Below are positions 24,303 through 33,097 of a DNA stretch of 64,000 nucleotides, piece by piece (position 1 is the stretch's first letter; each line of letters begins with the position of its first letter). The stretch comes from an uncultured Lachnospiraceae bacterium (GTDB lineage Bacteria; Bacillota; Clostridia; Lachnospirales; Lachnospiraceae): assembly GCA_900544685.1 (NCBI GenBank), contig UQWA01000001.1, forward strand, positions 62,001-126,000. The letters run 5' to 3'. The position numbers were made by a program, and so were the translations under genes. The notes under the pieces are model-generated. The model worked only from the letters and a program-made list of their open reading frames with translations, was not told the DNA's origin and made no database searches.

Positions 24303-25232
24303 ATGAAAAGAAAAGTGGTTACAGCGTTAATGTGCACAGCAGCTCTTGGAAGCATGATGGCTATGAGCGCAAGCGCAGAAGGAAAACTGGTTGGTTATAC
24401 ATGTATGGATGGAACAAACCCATTCTTCGTTGCTCTTCAGGGTGCTATTGAAGAAGTAGTAGAAGCAAATGGTGACGAGCTGGTAGCTATGGACCCGGCA
24501 AACGATTCCAACAAACAGATTGACCAGATCGAAGACCTGATCTCCAGAGGAATCGAAATGATGTTTGTGAACCCTGTAGATGCTGACGGTATCATCCCTG
24601 GACTGGATATGTTAAAAGATGCAGAGATTCCAATGTTCGGTTTCGATACAGAAGTTGGTGATATGAGCTACTTAGTATCTTATGCCGGATCTGATAACTA
24701 CAATGCTGGTTATGTTTGTGGTGAAGACCTTGCTAAGAAAGTTCCGGAAGGCGGAGATATCCTGATACTGGATTCCCCAACCATGCAGTCCATCACAGAC
24801 AGAACAAACGGATTCCTGGATGCCATCAAAGAATCTGGTGTAGAATTTAACGTAGTAGGAGAACAGGATGCTCAGGGTAATCAGCAGGTTTCTAATGAAA
24901 AAACTACTGACCTTCTGACAGCTAACCCAGATGTAGTTGCTATCTTTGGCGGAAATGACCCGACAGCTCTTGGTGCATATGCAGCTGCCGATGCAGCAGG
25001 TGTATCCCCACTGATCTACGGTGTTGACGGATCTCCAGATGTAAAAGCACTTCTGAAAGATACTATGATTGAAGGTACCGGAGCACAGTCCCCAATCACA
25101 ATTGGTAAGACAATTGCTGAAACAGCTTACAAATGGTTAGATGGCGAAGAAGTGGAAGAATACATCCCAATCGAAACATTCCTTGTAACAGCTGATAATG
25201 TAGATGATTACGGTACAGATGGATGGCAGTAA
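24303..25232 (+). CDS. Sugar ABC transporter substrate-binding protein (RbsB/MglB family)
   Basis: 309 residues. Signal peptide with a basic start (MKRKVV), hydrophobic core and a signal-peptidase-I-like ASA|EG end; no lipobox Cys. Periplasmic-binding fold type I: GTNPFF near the start, MFVNPVD, GGNDPTALGA, YGVDGSPD. It should capture a monosaccharide-type ligand for the ATPase and permease that follow. The lipoprotein at 28634-29593 is clearly its paralogue. The ligand cannot be named: ribose, galactose, xylose and autoinducer-2 binders all share this family. Start ATG 24303 with GGGAGG nine bases before. Confidence 0.9.
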   Translation: MKRKVVTALMCTAALGSMMAMSASAEGKLVGYTCMDGTNPFFVALQGAIEEVVEANGDELVAMDPANDSNKQIDQIEDLISRGIEMMFVNPVDADGIIPGLDMLKDAEIPMFGFDTEVGDMSYLVSYAGSDNYNAGYVCGEDLAKKVPEGGDILILDSPTMQSITDRTNGFLDAIKESGVEFNVVGEQDAQGNQQVSNEKTTDLLTANPDVVAIFGGNDPTALGAYAAADAAGVSPLIYGVDGSPDVKALLKDTMIEGTGAQSPITIGKTIAETAYKWLDGEEVEEYIPIETFLVTADNVDDYGTDGWQ

Positions 25233-25270
25233 GTCGACAGACAAAATATAAAATCTGATAACGAGATGAC

Positions 25271-25342
25271 AAAGGGCTTTGCTCCTTAAGCGGGCAGAGC
25301 CTTTTCCATGACACAGAAAGTATTCTTTTCTGTGTCATGGAA
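25271..25342 (+). terminator. Leaky terminator plus perfect hairpin between binding protein and ATPase
   Basis: First stem AAAGGGCTTTGC / GCAGAGCCTTTT (25271-25304, two wobbles, short T run). Directly after it, perfect 16-bp arms TTCCATGACACAGAAA (25304-25319) and TTTCTGTGTCATGGAA (25327-25342) with a 7-base loop and no T run. This layout is expected to give more binding-protein mRNA than transporter mRNA, or to protect the upstream message from 3' decay. Confidence 0.7.
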
Positions 25343-25372
25343 AGTATGAAAAAAGACAGGTGGTGGCGATTA

Positions 25373-26857
25373 GTGAGTGAAAAATACTTACTGGAAATGA
25401 AGGGCATTAGCAAATCCTTCCCTGGAGTTAAGGCTCTGCAGAACGTAAACCTTCAGTTGAAAGCAGGAGAAGTACATGCACTTCTTGGAGAAAATGGTGC
25501 GGGTAAATCAACACTGATTAAAGTATTGGGTGGTATTTATCATGCAGAAGAGGGTGAAATCTTCATTGATGGTCAGAAAACAGAGATCAATGATGTAGTG
25601 ACAGCCCGTCATGCAGGTGTTTCGATCGTGCATCAGGAACTGGTGCTGGTGCCATATATGACTGTTGCAGAAAATATATTCCTTGGACGGGAACCGGGAA
25701 CAAAGATGAACGTGGATCGTGTAAAGATGTCCAGGGATGCACAGGAACTGTTGGATGCTTATGAGATGAATATCAATGCTGATACACTGGTTGAAAAACT
25801 GACAATCGCCCAGCAGCAGATGGTTGAGATCGTAAAAGCAATTTCATTTAATTCCAAAATTCTGGTTATGGATGAACCGACGTCATCCATATCTGATAAA
25901 GAAGTCGGTTTCTTATTTGAGACTATGCGTACCCTGACCAAGAAAGGGGTAGGTATCATCTATATTTCTCATAAGATGAGTGAATTGGAAGAAATCTGTG
26001 ACCGCGTTACTGTCATGCGAGATGGTCAGACAGTAGGTACCAGAGTGGTAAAAGAGACAAATAAAGATGCTCTGATTGCCTTGATGGTAGGACGTGAGTT
26101 GACAAATTATTATACAAGAGATTTCCTGGAGCCGGGAGAAGTGATCCTGAAGTGTGACCATATTTCCGATGGAAAAATGGCAAAGGATGCCAGCTTTGAG
26201 CTTCATAAAGGAGAAATCATCGGTTTTGCCGGACTGGTTGGGGCAGGACGAAGCGAAACCATGAAAGCCATCTTCGGTCTGTCAGATCATATGACCGGAG
26301 ATGTATACGTGAAGGGGAAGAAAGTAAATATCAAGTCCCCGATTGATGCATTAAAATACGGAATTGCACTGGTTCCGGAAAGCCGAAAAGAAGAAGGTAT
26401 TTACAAAGTAAAAAGTGTACGGTTTAATTCCACCATTGAAGTACTGGGAGAATTCATCAGTCATCTTCATGTGAACAGCAAGAAGGAAGAAGAAATTACT
26501 CAGAAATATATTGATATGATGAGAACCAAGACACCAACACAGGAACAGTTGATTGGTAATCTGTCCGGTGGAAACCAGCAGAAAGTAATGATCGGTCGCT
26601 GGCTGGCAACCCACCCAGAGATTCTGATTCTGGATGAGCCGACCCGTGGCGTGGATGTTGGTGCAAAAGCAGAAATCTATTCTATCATGAACGATCTGGT
26701 AAAAGAGGGAATGTCCATTATCATGATTTCCTCCGAACTTCCGGAAATCATCAACATGAGTGACCGTGTCTATGTTATGAATGACGGACGTGTCACAGGA
26801 TGTCTGAATCATGAGGAAGCAGAGCAGGAAGCAATCATGCAGCTTGCAGCAAAATAA
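25373..26857 (+). CDS. Sugar ABC transporter ATP-binding protein (MglA/RbsA type, two nucleotide-binding domains)
   Basis: 494 residues from GTG 25373, which follows AGGTGG by nine bases and gives the standard N-terminus (MSEKYLLEMKGISKSFPG). An ATG at 25337 would lie inside the hairpin. First domain: Walker A GENGAGKST, Walker B ILVMDEPTS, poor signature (LTIAQQQ). Second domain: degenerate Walker A (GLVGAGRSE), signature LSGGNQQK, Walker B ILILDEPTRGVD. This asymmetry is normal for the family. Drives import through the permease at 26896. Confidence 0.93.
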   Translation: MSEKYLLEMKGISKSFPGVKALQNVNLQLKAGEVHALLGENGAGKSTLIKVLGGIYHAEEGEIFIDGQKTEINDVVTARHAGVSIVHQELVLVPYMTVAENIFLGREPGTKMNVDRVKMSRDAQELLDAYEMNINADTLVEKLTIAQQQMVEIVKAISFNSKILVMDEPTSSISDKEVGFLFETMRTLTKKGVGIIYISHKMSELEEICDRVTVMRDGQTVGTRVVKETNKDALIALMVGRELTNYYTRDFLEPGEVILKCDHISDGKMAKDASFELHKGEIIGFAGLVGAGRSETMKAIFGLSDHMTGDVYVKGKKVNIKSPIDALKYGIALVPESRKEEGIYKVKSVRFNSTIEVLGEFISHLHVNSKKEEEITQKYIDMMRTKTPTQEQLIGNLSGGNQQKVMIGRWLATHPEILILDEPTRGVDVGAKAEIYSIMNDLVKEGMSIIMISSELPEIINMSDRVYVMNDGRVTGCLNHEEAEQEAIMQLAAK

Positions 26858-26895
26858 AAAGATAAAATCATATCGTATTTTAAGGAGGAAACGTT

Positions 26896-27867
26896 ATGGC
26901 ATCCAGAGTAAAAAATGGAATCGTCAAATATTTTAAAGACAATATCGGTATTATTATTGCATTGATTGCAATGTGTATATTTATGCTGATTTACCCAAAG
27001 ACAAGAACTACATTTATGACACCTAAGAACTTATTCAACATTCTTCGTCAGAATGCATCGAATATGTTCCTGGCAACCGGTATGACAATGGTTATCATCC
27101 TGGGTGGAATCGAACTTTCTGTTGGTTCCGTTATCGCACTTTCAGGATGTGTGGCTGCAGGATCTGTAGTATACTTCCATCTTCCAATCGTAGTTGGATT
27201 TATTCTGGCTATTTTAGTTGGAGCACTGGTTGGTGTATTTAATGGTTTTGTTATCTGTAAAACAGATATCCCACCTTTCATCGTAACACTGGCATCTATG
27301 AACATTGCAAAAGGTATTGCGCTGGTTATCACCGGTGGTGCTCCGATTCGTTGTATGGAACCACTGTTTAAATGGCCAGGTGCCGGATATATCGGACCAT
27401 TCCCGGTACCTGCAGTACTGATGATCATCATCTTCATCATTGCAGTATTTATGGTAAACAGAACACAGCTTGGACGTCACATCTATGCAGTAGGTGGTAA
27501 TGCACAGGCAGCAAAATTCTCAGGTATCAACGTAGAAAAAGTAAAATTCATCGTGTATACATACACAGGAATTATGGCAGGTATTGCAGGTGTTATCATT
27601 GCATCCCGTCTGTATTCCGGACAGCCGACAGCCGGTGATGGCGCTGAAATGGATGCCATCGCAGCCGTAGTCGTAGGTGGTACTTCCATGAGTGGTGGTT
27701 CCGGTACACTGGGTGGAACCCTGATCGGTGTATTAATCATCGGTATTCTGAACAACGGTTTGAACCTGATGGGTGTAGACTCCAACTGGCAGTACATTGT
27801 AAAAGGTCTCGTAATTCTGCTGGCAGTATACGTAGACTGGATAAGAAACAAAAAAGCAGGTAGATAA
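26896..27867 (+). CDS. Sugar ABC transporter permease (RbsC/MglC type)
   Basis: 323 residues with about 8-10 hydrophobic segments and the family motifs LGGIELSVGSVIALSG, IPPFIVTLASM and GTSMSGGSGTLGGTLIG. AAGGAGGAAACG precedes ATG 26896. Third gene of the binding protein-ATPase-permease unit, closed by the terminator at 27879. Confidence 0.93.
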   Translation: MASRVKNGIVKYFKDNIGIIIALIAMCIFMLIYPKTRTTFMTPKNLFNILRQNASNMFLATGMTMVIILGGIELSVGSVIALSGCVAAGSVVYFHLPIVVGFILAILVGALVGVFNGFVICKTDIPPFIVTLASMNIAKGIALVITGGAPIRCMEPLFKWPGAGYIGPFPVPAVLMIIIFIIAVFMVNRTQLGRHIYAVGGNAQAAKFSGINVEKVKFIVYTYTGIMAGIAGVIIASRLYSGQPTAGDGAEMDAIAAVVVGGTSMSGGSGTLGGTLIGVLIIGILNNGLNLMGVDSNWQYIVKGLVILLAVYVDWIRNKKAGR

Positions 27868-27878
27868 AATATTTTCCC

Positions 27879-27922
27879 CAAGGCAGTGATTTCATGTAAT
27901 CATGGAATGGCTGCCTTTTTTT
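27879..27922 (+). terminator. Terminator of the sugar transporter operon
   Basis: Stem AAGGCAGTGATTTCATG / CATGGAATGGCTGCCTT with few mismatches, TAAT loop, followed by seven T residues. Confidence 0.8.
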
Positions 27923-27926
27923 GATT

Positions 27927-28112
27927 GCGTGTAGATCTATGGTTATGAACGCAGATAATATTTGTTTTGCTATTCGTCTTTCGAATGCCAATTCCGCCCT
28001 TCGCTTAAACTCGCTTCGCTCAGACAAGGCGCTCACGGGCGGGCATTTTCTCAAGACTCACTGACGCAAAACTGCAAAAAATCTGCTTATCATAAACCAT
28101 AGACCTACACGC
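27927..28112. repeat. Long-hairpin element 1 (about 186 bases), MITE-like
   Basis: Outer arms of about 30 bases (GCGTGTAG.TCTATGG...GCAGAT at 27927-27956; complement at 28081-28112, ending CTACACGC). Pairing resumes inward (TTTTGC; AATGCC/GGCATT; CCGCCC/GGGCGG). ATT stands on both sides and could be a 3-base target duplication. The central part holds CGCTTCGCTC-type sequence. No coding frame fits. Confidence 0.65.
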
Positions 28113-28240
28113 ATTGTAAAATATCGGAGATTCCATGATATACATGAAATAACATGCCTTGTATGCCACACCCATGGCCGTGGGAAAATTGTGAATGCTC
28201 AATTTTTCTGGGAATATTTGTAGAAGAGAAAAGAATCACA

Positions 28241-28265
28241 GGATCTGAAAACTGTCAGATCTTGT
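28241..28265 (+). other. Small hairpin between the two long-hairpin elements
   Basis: GATCTGA-AAACTG-TCAGATC followed by TTGTTTAT. A weak terminator-like stem. Nothing else recognisable lies between 28113 and 28307. Confidence 0.4.
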
Positions 28266-28307
28266 TTATAAAAAAATTAGATAAAAAGCATACGTTTTTG
28301 GGAAGAT

Positions 28308-28502
28308 ATAGATAAACAGAAAACAAACTACTCTCAATCTGTGTAAGACGGTAGGAAGATTTTGGGAGCATCTGCGAGTATAGTTTTCTTCATATTTTTG
28401 CAATGTTTGTTCGCAAAAATATGAAGAATAATAAATGACGCAGCAGATGCCCAAAATCGACGTGTCTGAACAGATGAGAGCAGTTTGTTTTCGTTCGTCT
28501 AT
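28308..28502. repeat. Long-hairpin element 2 (about 195 bases)
   Basis: The core has perfect 16-bp arms TTCTTCATATTTTTGC (28386-28401) and GCAAAAATATGAAGAA (28413-28428) around an 11-base loop. Further out pair GATTTTGGG-CATCTGC with GCAGATG-CCAAAATC, then ACAAACT-CTCTCA with TGAGAG-AGTTTGT, and ATAGA with TCTAT. Internal bulges separate the paired blocks. Non-coding; there is no T run on either side. Confidence 0.7.
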
Positions 28503-28557
28503 AAATTCCAAATTCGTTCATTTTTAATATACTTTAGAGATACTGTCACAAAAACTC

Positions 28558-28586
28558 TTGACCCACATCTTTTTCAGACATAAAAT
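28558..28586 (+). promoter_or_regulatory. Sigma-A promoter of the sensor gene group
   Basis: TTGACC at 28558-28563, 17-base spacer, TAAAAT at 28581-28586, 47 bases before the ATG at 28634. Confidence 0.65.
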
Positions 28587-28633
28587 TTAAACAGAATGTT
28601 TGTGTGCGTGAATCAATAGAGTTGGGAGAATAT

Positions 28634-29593
28634 ATGAACAGAAAAGTGGTATTAGTGATGTCAGTCCTGGCAGCGTTGTCTGCTCTGACTGGCTGCCGTG
28701 CGGCGGAAGTGACAGAAGAGGAGCATGAGCCGAAGATATTCGGTGCGACCTATATGACGAGAAACAATCCATATTTTGATGTGCTGCATGAAGCAATTGA
28801 AAATGTAGTGGAAGGAAACGGAGATATTGTGATTTCCCGTAACCCGTGTCAGGATCAGGAGAAGCAGAATGACCAGATTCTGGAGATGCTAGATGAGGGG
28901 ATAGAGGTCCTTTTTTTGAATCCGGTGGATTGGGAAACGGTAGAACCGGCATTAAAAGCATGTCAGGAAAAGGGCGTCATTGTTATCAACATGGATACGG
29001 TTGTAAAGGATCAGGGGTATGTGGCATCCATTATCGAAACGGACAATTACGAAGCAGGAGTGCAATGCGCAGAAGATATGATGAAGCGTCTGGATAAAGC
29101 CAGAATTGTGGTACTGGATAATCCGACTCAGACATCCATATCCAATCGTGTACAGGGATTCATTGATACGGTGGAGGCTTCGGCAGAAGGAGATAATTAC
29201 AAAGTTGTAGCCAGAAAATGCGGACAGGGAGAATTTGAGGACAGTGCGGATGCCATGGCCTCCATATTAAACCGTGGAATAGAGTGTGAGGTAGTACTGG
29301 GAGGAAATGACCCGTCAGCACTGGGGGCACTTGCTGCGTTGCAGCAGTATCATGAAGACAACGGAGTGCTGATTTATGGGATTGACGGATCTCCGGATTT
29401 CAAGTCTATGCTGAATCTGGGGCTTGTGACCGGAACCAGCGGGCAGGATCCGCGTCAGATCGGAGAAGTGGCAGCCCAGACTGCCTATGACTGTCTGGCT
29501 GGAAAAAAAGTAGAAAAATACATCAGTATTGCACCCTATATGATTACACAGGAAAATTTAAGTGATTATGAAATCACCGGCTGGGGCAGATAG
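28634..29593 (+). CDS. Lipoprotein sugar-binding protein, probable sensor partner of the adjacent kinase
   Basis: 319 residues from ATG 28634 (GGGAGA upstream). Lipobox LTGC21 gives membrane anchoring. Same type I binding fold as the transporter protein at 24303, with shared blocks (NPYF, FLNPVD, DNPTQTSISNR, GGNDPSALGA, YGIDGSPDFKSML), so the ligand is probably the same or similar. It is not next to permease genes but directly in front of a histidine kinase, as XylFII is in front of its kinase in Clostridium beijerinckii. I infer a ligand-presenting sensor subunit. The kinase ATG is 16 bases behind its stop. Confidence 0.85.
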   Translation: MNRKVVLVMSVLAALSALTGCRAAEVTEEEHEPKIFGATYMTRNNPYFDVLHEAIENVVEGNGDIVISRNPCQDQEKQNDQILEMLDEGIEVLFLNPVDWETVEPALKACQEKGVIVINMDTVVKDQGYVASIIETDNYEAGVQCAEDMMKRLDKARIVVLDNPTQTSISNRVQGFIDTVEASAEGDNYKVVARKCGQGEFEDSADAMASILNRGIECEVVLGGNDPSALGALAALQQYHEDNGVLIYGIDGSPDFKSMLNLGLVTGTSGQDPRQIGEVAAQTAYDCLAGKKVEKYISIAPYMITQENLSDYEITGWGR

Positions 29594-29609
29594 AGGAGAG
29601 GTGGAACGA

Positions 29610-30914
29610 ATGAACGAAGAAAAAGACAAGACTGTGGTTCTGCTGCAGGGCTCCATGCTGGCACTGAATGTGGCAGCGGTGCTGCTGATCTCCACATTCA
29701 TTTATTATACAACAGAGCGAATCATATACCGCTATGATGCCAGAAGCTTTCTGGACGGAGTGACTGCCATACCTGAGAACCCGGAAAAGGTGATGCATAC
29801 CTGTGTCATTGCGGCAATCCTGCTGGTGGTATCTTTCCTGTTCCGGCAGATCATTAAAAAATACCAGTTACTCATTTGCTCCATGCTTTTTGATCTGGTG
29901 CTGTGTTTTATGGTGATTTACACATTGAATTTTAACTATAACGGATTGCTGTTATTTTTATTTGCCACCATGATTTCGCTGGTAAAAGGCGGAAAAGTAA
30001 AAGTAGCACTGGTTGCGCTGGCAATCGGCGGATATGTGCTGGCAGACTATGAACTGTTATCCATTTATATGCCGTTATATCACCTGAATTCCTACATACA
30101 GTATTACCCGGCGTCCACACAGCAGTTATTTTATGGCGTGTTCAATATTCTGATTTCGCTGAATGTGGTGTTATTTATTATCTACTGTGTTTATGTGATT
30201 AACGCACAGAGGGGCACGATTGAGCAGATCAATGAATTATATCATGAGATTCAGACAGCCAATGAACAGCTTCAGGAATACGCCAGTATGACAGAGAAGA
30301 TGACACAGACAAAAGAAAGAAACCGTTTGGCGCGGGAGATTCACGATACACTGGGACATACCCTGACAGGGATAGCAACAGGCTTAGATGCCTGCCTGGC
30401 GCTGATTGACATCAGTCCGGAGCAGACGAAGAAACAGTTAAAATTATTGTCAGATGTCAGCCGGGAGGGGATTAAAGATGTACGTCGTTCCGTGAACGAA
30501 CTGCGTCCCGATGCCCTGGAGCGTCTGAGCCTGGATGCGGCAATCAGGAAGATGATTATCGACATGAGCCAGGCATCTGACGTGAAGATCTATTTTTCCA
30601 CAGAAGAAAAACATCTGAAGTTTGACGAAGATGAGGAAAATGCTATTTACCGTGTGATTCAGGAAAGCATTACCAATGCGGTGCGTCATGGTAAGGCCGG
30701 TAAGATCTGGATTACATTAAAGAGACAGAATGATGTGATTCTGCTGTCCATTAAAGACAACGGAATCGGAGCAAAAGAGATTAAGAGTGGATTCGGAACC
30801 AAACATATCAAAGAACGGATTGAGATGCTGCATGGAACGGTATCTTTTGACGGAAGTGACGGATTTACAGTGACAGCAGAGATACCGATACGATGGGGGG
30901 AAAACTATGATTAA
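29610..30914 (+). CDS. NarL/DesK-type sensor histidine kinase
   Basis: 434 residues from ATG 29610, with GAGGAGAGG upstream. N-terminal half has about six hydrophobic segments and one larger extracytoplasmic stretch after the first segment, where a binding protein could dock. A short coiled linker (INELYHEIQTANEQLQEYA) follows, then a HisKA_3 domain with H245 in LAREIHDTLGHTL. The HATPase domain carries IQESITNAVRHG and DNGIG. Its partner is the overlapping response regulator. Confidence 0.92.
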   Translation: MNEEKDKTVVLLQGSMLALNVAAVLLISTFIYYTTERIIYRYDARSFLDGVTAIPENPEKVMHTCVIAAILLVVSFLFRQIIKKYQLLICSMLFDLVLCFMVIYTLNFNYNGLLLFLFATMISLVKGGKVKVALVALAIGGYVLADYELLSIYMPLYHLNSYIQYYPASTQQLFYGVFNILISLNVVLFIIYCVYVINAQRGTIEQINELYHEIQTANEQLQEYASMTEKMTQTKERNRLAREIHDTLGHTLTGIATGLDACLALIDISPEQTKKQLKLLSDVSREGIKDVRRSVNELRPDALERLSLDAAIRKMIIDMSQASDVKIYFSTEEKHLKFDEDEENAIYRVIQESITNAVRHGKAGKIWITLKRQNDVILLSIKDNGIGAKEIKSGFGTKHIKERIEMLHGTVSFDGSDGFTVTAEIPIRWGENYD

Positions 30915-31584
30915 AGTATTAATAGCAGATGACCAGGAACTGATCAGACAGAGTCTTCAGATTGTCTTAAACAGCAAGCCGGATATCACCGTGTGTGATG
31001 TGGCTGAGGACGGACAGGCAGTGATCCGCAGCGTGCGTAAGGAAAAACCGGATATTATTCTGATGGATGTGCGTATGCCAAAGATGGACGGGGTGCAGTG
31101 CACCAAGATTATTAAGGAAAACTATCCGGAGATTAAGATTATCATTCTGACCACATTTGACGATGACGAATATGTATACAATGCATTGAAATTCGGAGCC
31201 AGCGGATATCTGTTGAAGGGTGTCTCCATGGATGAACTGGAGAATGCTATCAAGACCGTATACAGTGGCAAGGCCATGATCAATCCAGATATTGCCACCA
31301 AGGTACTGCGTCTGTTTTCCCAGATGGCGCAGACAGATTACACCATACCGGTGGGAAGAAAAGGTGTGGAAGAACTGACAAAGACTGAGTGGAAGATTAT
31401 CGCACAGGTGGGAACCGGAGCGGCAAATAAAGAAATCGCAGAGGCGCTGAATCTGTCAGATGGCACGGTGCGTAATTACCTGAGTACGATATTGAACAAA
31501 CTGGATCTGCGTGACCGTACCCAGCTTGCAATCTGGGCAGTGCAGACCAATGCAGCCAAGCATCTGAAATCAGATGAAAAATAA
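30907..31584 (+). CDS. NarL/LuxR-type response regulator
   Basis: 225 residues. Receiver domain with D8/D9, phospho-acceptor D54 in ILMDVRMPKMDG and a conserved Lys further on. C-terminal LuxR helix-turn-helix (ELTKTEWKIIAQVGTG, NKEIAEALNLSDGTVRNYLS). Overlaps the kinase by eight bases. The likely target is the sugar transporter promoter region, where the inverted repeat 24181-24226 is the best candidate site. Confidence 0.93.
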   Translation: MIKVLIADDQELIRQSLQIVLNSKPDITVCDVAEDGQAVIRSVRKEKPDIILMDVRMPKMDGVQCTKIIKENYPEIKIIILTTFDDDEYVYNALKFGASGYLLKGVSMDELENAIKTVYSGKAMINPDIATKVLRLFSQMAQTDYTIPVGRKGVEELTKTEWKIIAQVGTGAANKEIAEALNLSDGTVRNYLSTILNKLDLRDRTQLAIWAVQTNAAKHLKSDEK

Positions 31585-31601
31585 AAAGGACGGAAACACA
31601 G

Positions 31602-32918
31602 ATGAAGCGAAAACAATATATTATGGCAGCAGTGTCTGGAGTTCTTCTGGTTGGACTGGCAGTATTTGGAATTTGCAAAATCCATTACCGACAGAAGATT
31701 ACTCTGGAATTTGGAATGTTCACCGGAAGCAACTGGGATGTGGCACAGGCCAATGGTTTTACTATTATCGATAAGGCAATTGCCAAATTTGAACATGCAC
31801 ACCCAGGCGTGACGGTGCATTATTACAGCGGAATACGTAAGGATGACTATTCAGAGTGGTTCTCCAGAAAGCTTCTGGCAGGAGAAGAACCGGATATTTT
31901 CATGGTGCTTGGAACCGATTTTAATCAGTTTGCTTCCATGGGCGTGATGAAGAATCTGGAGACATTCATAGAAGAAGACACGGATTTTGAGCCGGAAAAA
32001 TATTTTACCAGTGCCTTTGTCAGCGGGCAGTATGAGTCCGTACAGTATGCACTCCCTTATGAGACCGTGCCTACACTGATGTTTGTGAATAAAACCCTGC
32101 TGACCCAGGAAGGCATTGATATGCCGGAAGAGAACTGGACCTGGGATGACTTTTATGAGATTTGCAAAAAAGTAACCAGAGATACGGACGGAGACGGGAT
32201 GCTGGATCAGTTTGGCAGCTACAATTATGACTGGATGGATGCGCTGTGCTCCAATGGTGGCGGTGTGTTTAATAAGAAGGGAACAGAGGCGGCTCTGACA
32301 GATTCCAGGGTAGTGGAAGCAGTAAAATATGTGCGTAGCATCAATGATCTGTATGGCGGAGAAAAACTGACACAGGAGGATTTTAATGGCGGGCGGGTGG
32401 CATTCATGCCGCTGACCTTCGCAGAATACCGTACTTACAAGACCTACCCATATAAGATTCGAAAATACGCCAACTTCCAATGGGACTGTGTTACAATGCC
32501 GGCAGGAGAACAGGGCGGAAATATTTCTCAGGTAGATTCTTTACTGATGGGAATCAGTGCCAACACAAAAGAAGAAAAACTGGCGTGGGAGTTTTTAAAG
32601 CTCCTGACGTATGACGAAGAAAGCCAGATGAATATTTTTTATGACTCCCAGGGAGCATCTGTATTGAAGGCAGTGACAGAGTCTCAACAGATGGAACAGG
32701 TTGTACAGGAAGATATGGAAGAGGGAGATACGGTTATCAACGGAAAACTGCTGGGCCGGGTTATTGAGGAAGGGCATGTAGAACCTCAGTTTAAGAAGTA
32801 TGAACAGGCGATGTCTCTGACGGACAGTGAGATTAACAAGATACTGGAAGAAGAAAAAGATGTGGACAGTAATCTGAAGATTCTGCAGAGAACCATCAAC
32901 GGATATCTGATCCAGTAA
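31602..32918 (+). CDS. Orphan extracellular solute-binding protein (family 1, MalE-like), membrane-anchored
   Basis: 438 residues. Basic start and one N-terminal membrane segment (about 7-26, with FGIC but no good lipobox), then a MalE/UgpB-type binding domain: FEHAHPGVTVHYYSG, LAGEEPDIFMVLGTD, an Asp-rich DTDGDGMLDQ loop that resembles a calcium site, and WEFLKLLT near the end. Last gene of the sensor group, 17 bases after the response regulator, with no permease near. It may be a second input for the kinase or work with distant permeases. Confidence 0.82.
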   Translation: MKRKQYIMAAVSGVLLVGLAVFGICKIHYRQKITLEFGMFTGSNWDVAQANGFTIIDKAIAKFEHAHPGVTVHYYSGIRKDDYSEWFSRKLLAGEEPDIFMVLGTDFNQFASMGVMKNLETFIEEDTDFEPEKYFTSAFVSGQYESVQYALPYETVPTLMFVNKTLLTQEGIDMPEENWTWDDFYEICKKVTRDTDGDGMLDQFGSYNYDWMDALCSNGGGVFNKKGTEAALTDSRVVEAVKYVRSINDLYGGEKLTQEDFNGGRVAFMPLTFAEYRTYKTYPYKIRKYANFQWDCVTMPAGEQGGNISQVDSLLMGISANTKEEKLAWEFLKLLTYDEESQMNIFYDSQGASVLKAVTESQQMEQVVQEDMEEGDTVINGKLLGRVIEEGHVEPQFKKYEQAMSLTDSEINKILEEEKDVDSNLKILQRTINGYLIQ

Positions 32919-33009
32919 ATTATGGATGACATTGCGATAAGCACACAGAGTAATGCATGAAATAGATAAAAGTAATGCAATATATCATTCAAATAACAGG
33001 AAAAACATA

Positions 33010-33039
33010 TTGACAAAGGGAAAACGACGAGGGTATTAT
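33010..33039 (+). promoter_or_regulatory. Sigma-A promoter of the liv operon
   Basis: TTGACA at 33010-33015, 18-base spacer, TATTAT at 33034-33039. Confidence 0.65.
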
Positions 33040-33097
33040 AAATTCAATAAATACGAAGACTATTCGTAGAAGTCATTATGACAGGAGGAGAGGTATT

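Noticed and set aside
24303..27867. Naming the transporter as ribose (rbs) or galactose (mgl) specific
   Set aside because: Family motifs are shared by binders of several sugars and of autoinducer-2; no catabolic gene adjoins to fix the ligand.
28266..28511. Minus-strand frame of 81 codons
   Set aside because: It coincides exactly with the long-hairpin element, and its composition follows from the palindrome.
27923..28633. CRISPR array or tRNA gene in the 700-base gap
   Set aside because: No regularly spaced repeats and no cloverleaf; the structure is two long hairpins.
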